A stretch of DNA of 35,123 nucleotides from a bacterium (GTDB taxonomy: Bacteria; Bacillota; Clostridia; Christensenellales; Aristaeellaceae), in NCBI GenBank assembly GCA_029009515.1, contig JAQXJZ010000083.1, forward strand, positions 1 through 35,123, read 5' to 3'. The notes under the pieces are model-generated. The model was not told the DNA's origin, made no database searches, and saw only the letters and a list, made by a program, of their open reading frames with translations. A program made the position numbers and the translations under genes. Numbering within the stretch: the first letter of the stretch is position 1; the number at the start of each line of letters is the position of its first letter. Below are positions 33,890-35,123 of the stretch, piece by piece.

Positions 33890-33918
33890 TTGAAAAACAA
33901 TATAAAAGCGTTTATAAT
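33890..33918 (+). promoter_or_regulatory. Promoter of the PhnD-like binding-protein gene
   Basis: TTGAAA (33890-33895), 17-base AT-rich spacer, perfect TATAAT (33913-33918), 52 bases before the start codon. Likely a strong promoter. Confidence 0.88.
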
Positions 33919-33969
33919 GAAATCATGCGGAATGTTCGCAAATACACCAAAGCAAGGAGACCGATTCCC

Positions 33970-35007
33970 ATGAAAAAGTTTGTTGCCCTCCTGCTGGCCG
34001 CTCTCATGCTCATGAGCTGCTCCGCCATGGCTGAGAAGCTGGACACCCTGACCTTCCAGTTCGTGCCCTCCAAGGACGCTGACGTCATCATCACCGGCAC
34101 CGCCAACCTGCCCGAGCTCGTGCAGGCTGAAATGGCCAAGCTGGGTTACGAAATCGGCGAAGTGGAAATCTCCGTCGGCACCAGCTATGAAGCCACCGGC
34201 GAAGCCATGTGCGCTGGTTCCATCGATGTGGGCTGGCTGCCCGGCGGCACCTACGCCATCTACAGCCAGGCCAAGGAAGTGGACGTCATCCTGACCGCCA
34301 CCCGCGCTGGTCTGAGCAATGACAGCGAAGATCCCACCACCTGGAACGGCGAAGCCAACAAGACCCTGCCCACCGACAAGCAGGTTACCTTCTACCGCAG
34401 CCTGATCTACGCCGCTCCCACCGAGTACGGCAAGGCTCTGGCCGCCAAGGTTGCCGCTGGCGAAAAGCTCAGCTGGGAAGACCTGGACAAGGCTACCTGG
34501 GCTGTTGGCAACACCTCTTCCTCCGCCGGTTACATCTACCCCACCATGTGGCTGATGGAAAACTACGAAGGCAAGAAGATCTCTGACCTGAGCAACGTTG
34601 TGCAGCTGGGCTACGCCGATGCTTTCGCTCAGGCCGCTGCCGAGCAGGTTGACATCATCGTTTGCTACGCCGACGGCCGTCGTGACTACGAGGCTGCCTG
34701 GAACACCGCCACCGATTCCGCCGACGCCACCGGCAAGGCTGGCATGGGCCGCGAAGATTCCATCTGGAACGAGCTGAACGTCATCGGCGTGACCGACGGT
34801 ATCTACAACGACACCGTGGCCGTCACCACCGCCAAGCCCGAAATCTACAACCCCGAGTTCATCAACGCTCTGCAGACCGCTCTGATCAACATCATCAACA
34901 CCGAAGAAGGTCAGGCCATCTTCAGCGTGTACAGCCACACCGGCTACGCTCTGGCCACCGATGCTGATTACGACGCCGCCCGCACCGCTCTGACCGTCGT
35001 CCAGTAA
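33970..35007 (+). CDS. PhnD-like ABC transporter substrate-binding lipoprotein
   Basis: A 345-residue binding protein of the phosphate/phosphonate/phosphite group. The N-terminus is a lipoprotein signal with the lipobox LMSC (C17). Landmarks are LTFQFVPSKDADVI near the start of the mature protein, SYEATGEAMCAGSIDVGWLPGG broken by the ligand loop, AVGNTSSSAGYIYPT (the serine-rich anion-binding stretch) and VDIIVCYADG. The ligand is probably phosphonate or a related oxyanion, but organic ligands occur in the family. The ATG at 33970 follows AAGGAG; an earlier in-frame ATG at 33925 lies only 7 bases after the -10 element. Codon use is strongly biased with many GCT and GGT codons, which suggests high expression. 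Transporter subunits would lie beyond the right edge. Confidence 0.88.
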   Translation: MKKFVALLLAALMLMSCSAMAEKLDTLTFQFVPSKDADVIITGTANLPELVQAEMAKLGYEIGEVEISVGTSYEATGEAMCAGSIDVGWLPGGTYAIYSQAKEVDVILTATRAGLSNDSEDPTTWNGEANKTLPTDKQVTFYRSLIYAAPTEYGKALAAKVAAGEKLSWEDLDKATWAVGNTSSSAGYIYPTMWLMENYEGKKISDLSNVVQLGYADAFAQAAAEQVDIIVCYADGRRDYEAAWNTATDSADATGKAGMGREDSIWNELNVIGVTDGIYNDTVAVTTAKPEIYNPEFINALQTALINIINTEEGQAIFSVYSHTGYALATDADYDAARTALTVVQ

Positions 35008-35123
35008 CAAGGGGCTGAGCCCCTTGACCCGCTCTCCGCGCCCTTTGGGCGCGGGGGGCTTCTTTTTTGTCTGTAGTTGCATCTAAGACCGCCGGAGCAC
35101 ATGCGGGTGCTCCGGCTCGCTTG
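35008..35123 (+). repeat. Modular intergenic repeat, copy 4 (cut by the window end)
   Basis: Begins with a module A variant (CAAGGGGCTGAGCCCCTTG, 35008-35026), then a private hairpin, the short link GTAGTTGCATCTAAGACC and module B with the hairpin CCGGAGCAC / GTGCTCCGG, ending in CGGCTCGCTTG at the window edge. The module B hairpin is identical to that of copy 3, and the ending matches copies 1 and 2. Confidence 0.85.
35036..35068 (+). terminator. Terminator inside repeat copy 4
   Basis: CCGCGCCC / GGGCGCGG with a 3-base loop, then GGGGCTTC and T6. The T-run is 8 bases from the stem, so it may end transcription of the binding-protein gene partly or fully; the stem could also be extended by sliding. 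Confidence 0.65.

Overview
The window looks like chromosomal DNA of a GC-rich (roughly 60 percent), anaerobic, probably gut-dwelling member of the Clostridia (Bacillota). This is inferred from the T-box leader on thrS, strong AGGAGG ribosome binding sites, TTGACA/TATAAT promoters, two clostripain-type (C11) secreted peptidases, a sortase-type C-terminal signal, a FliB-like protein and a hemicellulose-degrading gene set. No phage, integrase, transposase or CRISPR array is visible.

Layout. 1-2466: thrS on the minus strand behind a T-box riboswitch, with the first codons of an unknown minus-strand gene at the left edge. 2637-7188: an HtrA-type protease, then a three-gene operon (sugar-type MFS transporter, glycerophosphodiester phosphodiesterase, membrane acyltransferase). 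7189-7604: terminator and a modular intergenic repeat. 7605-16421: a xylan/glucuronoxylan locus with two divergent transcription units. The minus unit is GH67 alpha-glucuronidase, a DUF6020-like membrane protein and a secreted C11 peptidase. The plus unit is an MBL-fold hydrolase, a GH39 beta-xylosidase and the decayed remains of a GH8 exo-oligoxylanase. 16548-18473: aconitase. 18524-21705: an ECF sigma factor, a putative membrane anti-sigma factor and a second secreted C11 peptidase in one tight minus-strand operon. 21822-26015: FliB-like protein, tRNA-Thr(GGU), a mutarotase-like protein and a GH120 beta-xylosidase. 26239-30143: a sortase-anchored surface protein and a serine beta-lactamase-family hydrolase. 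30175-33497: a cobalamin riboswitch controlling a BtuFCD-type ABC transporter. 33582-35007: a small DUF1858 protein and a PhnD-like binding protein whose partner genes lie beyond the right edge.

How the genes work together. GH67, GH39 and GH120, none with a signal peptide, would finish the breakdown of imported (methylglucurono)xylo-oligosaccharides in the cytoplasm; the GH8 enzyme that would trim reducing ends is broken. The riboswitch makes corrinoid uptake the best assignment for the ABC transporter. thrS and its probable sensing tRNA, tRNA-Thr(GGU), are both present. A family of modular intergenic repeats occurs four times, twice inside the btu operon.

Most notable observations: mutually complementary segments around the btuF leader that suggest a two-level (terminator plus ribosome-binding-site) switch with a repeat lodged between its halves; the sigma/anti-sigma/secreted-peptidase operon; the GH8 remnant; and the four-copy repeat family. 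All functional assignments are from reading sequence motifs; no database search was run.
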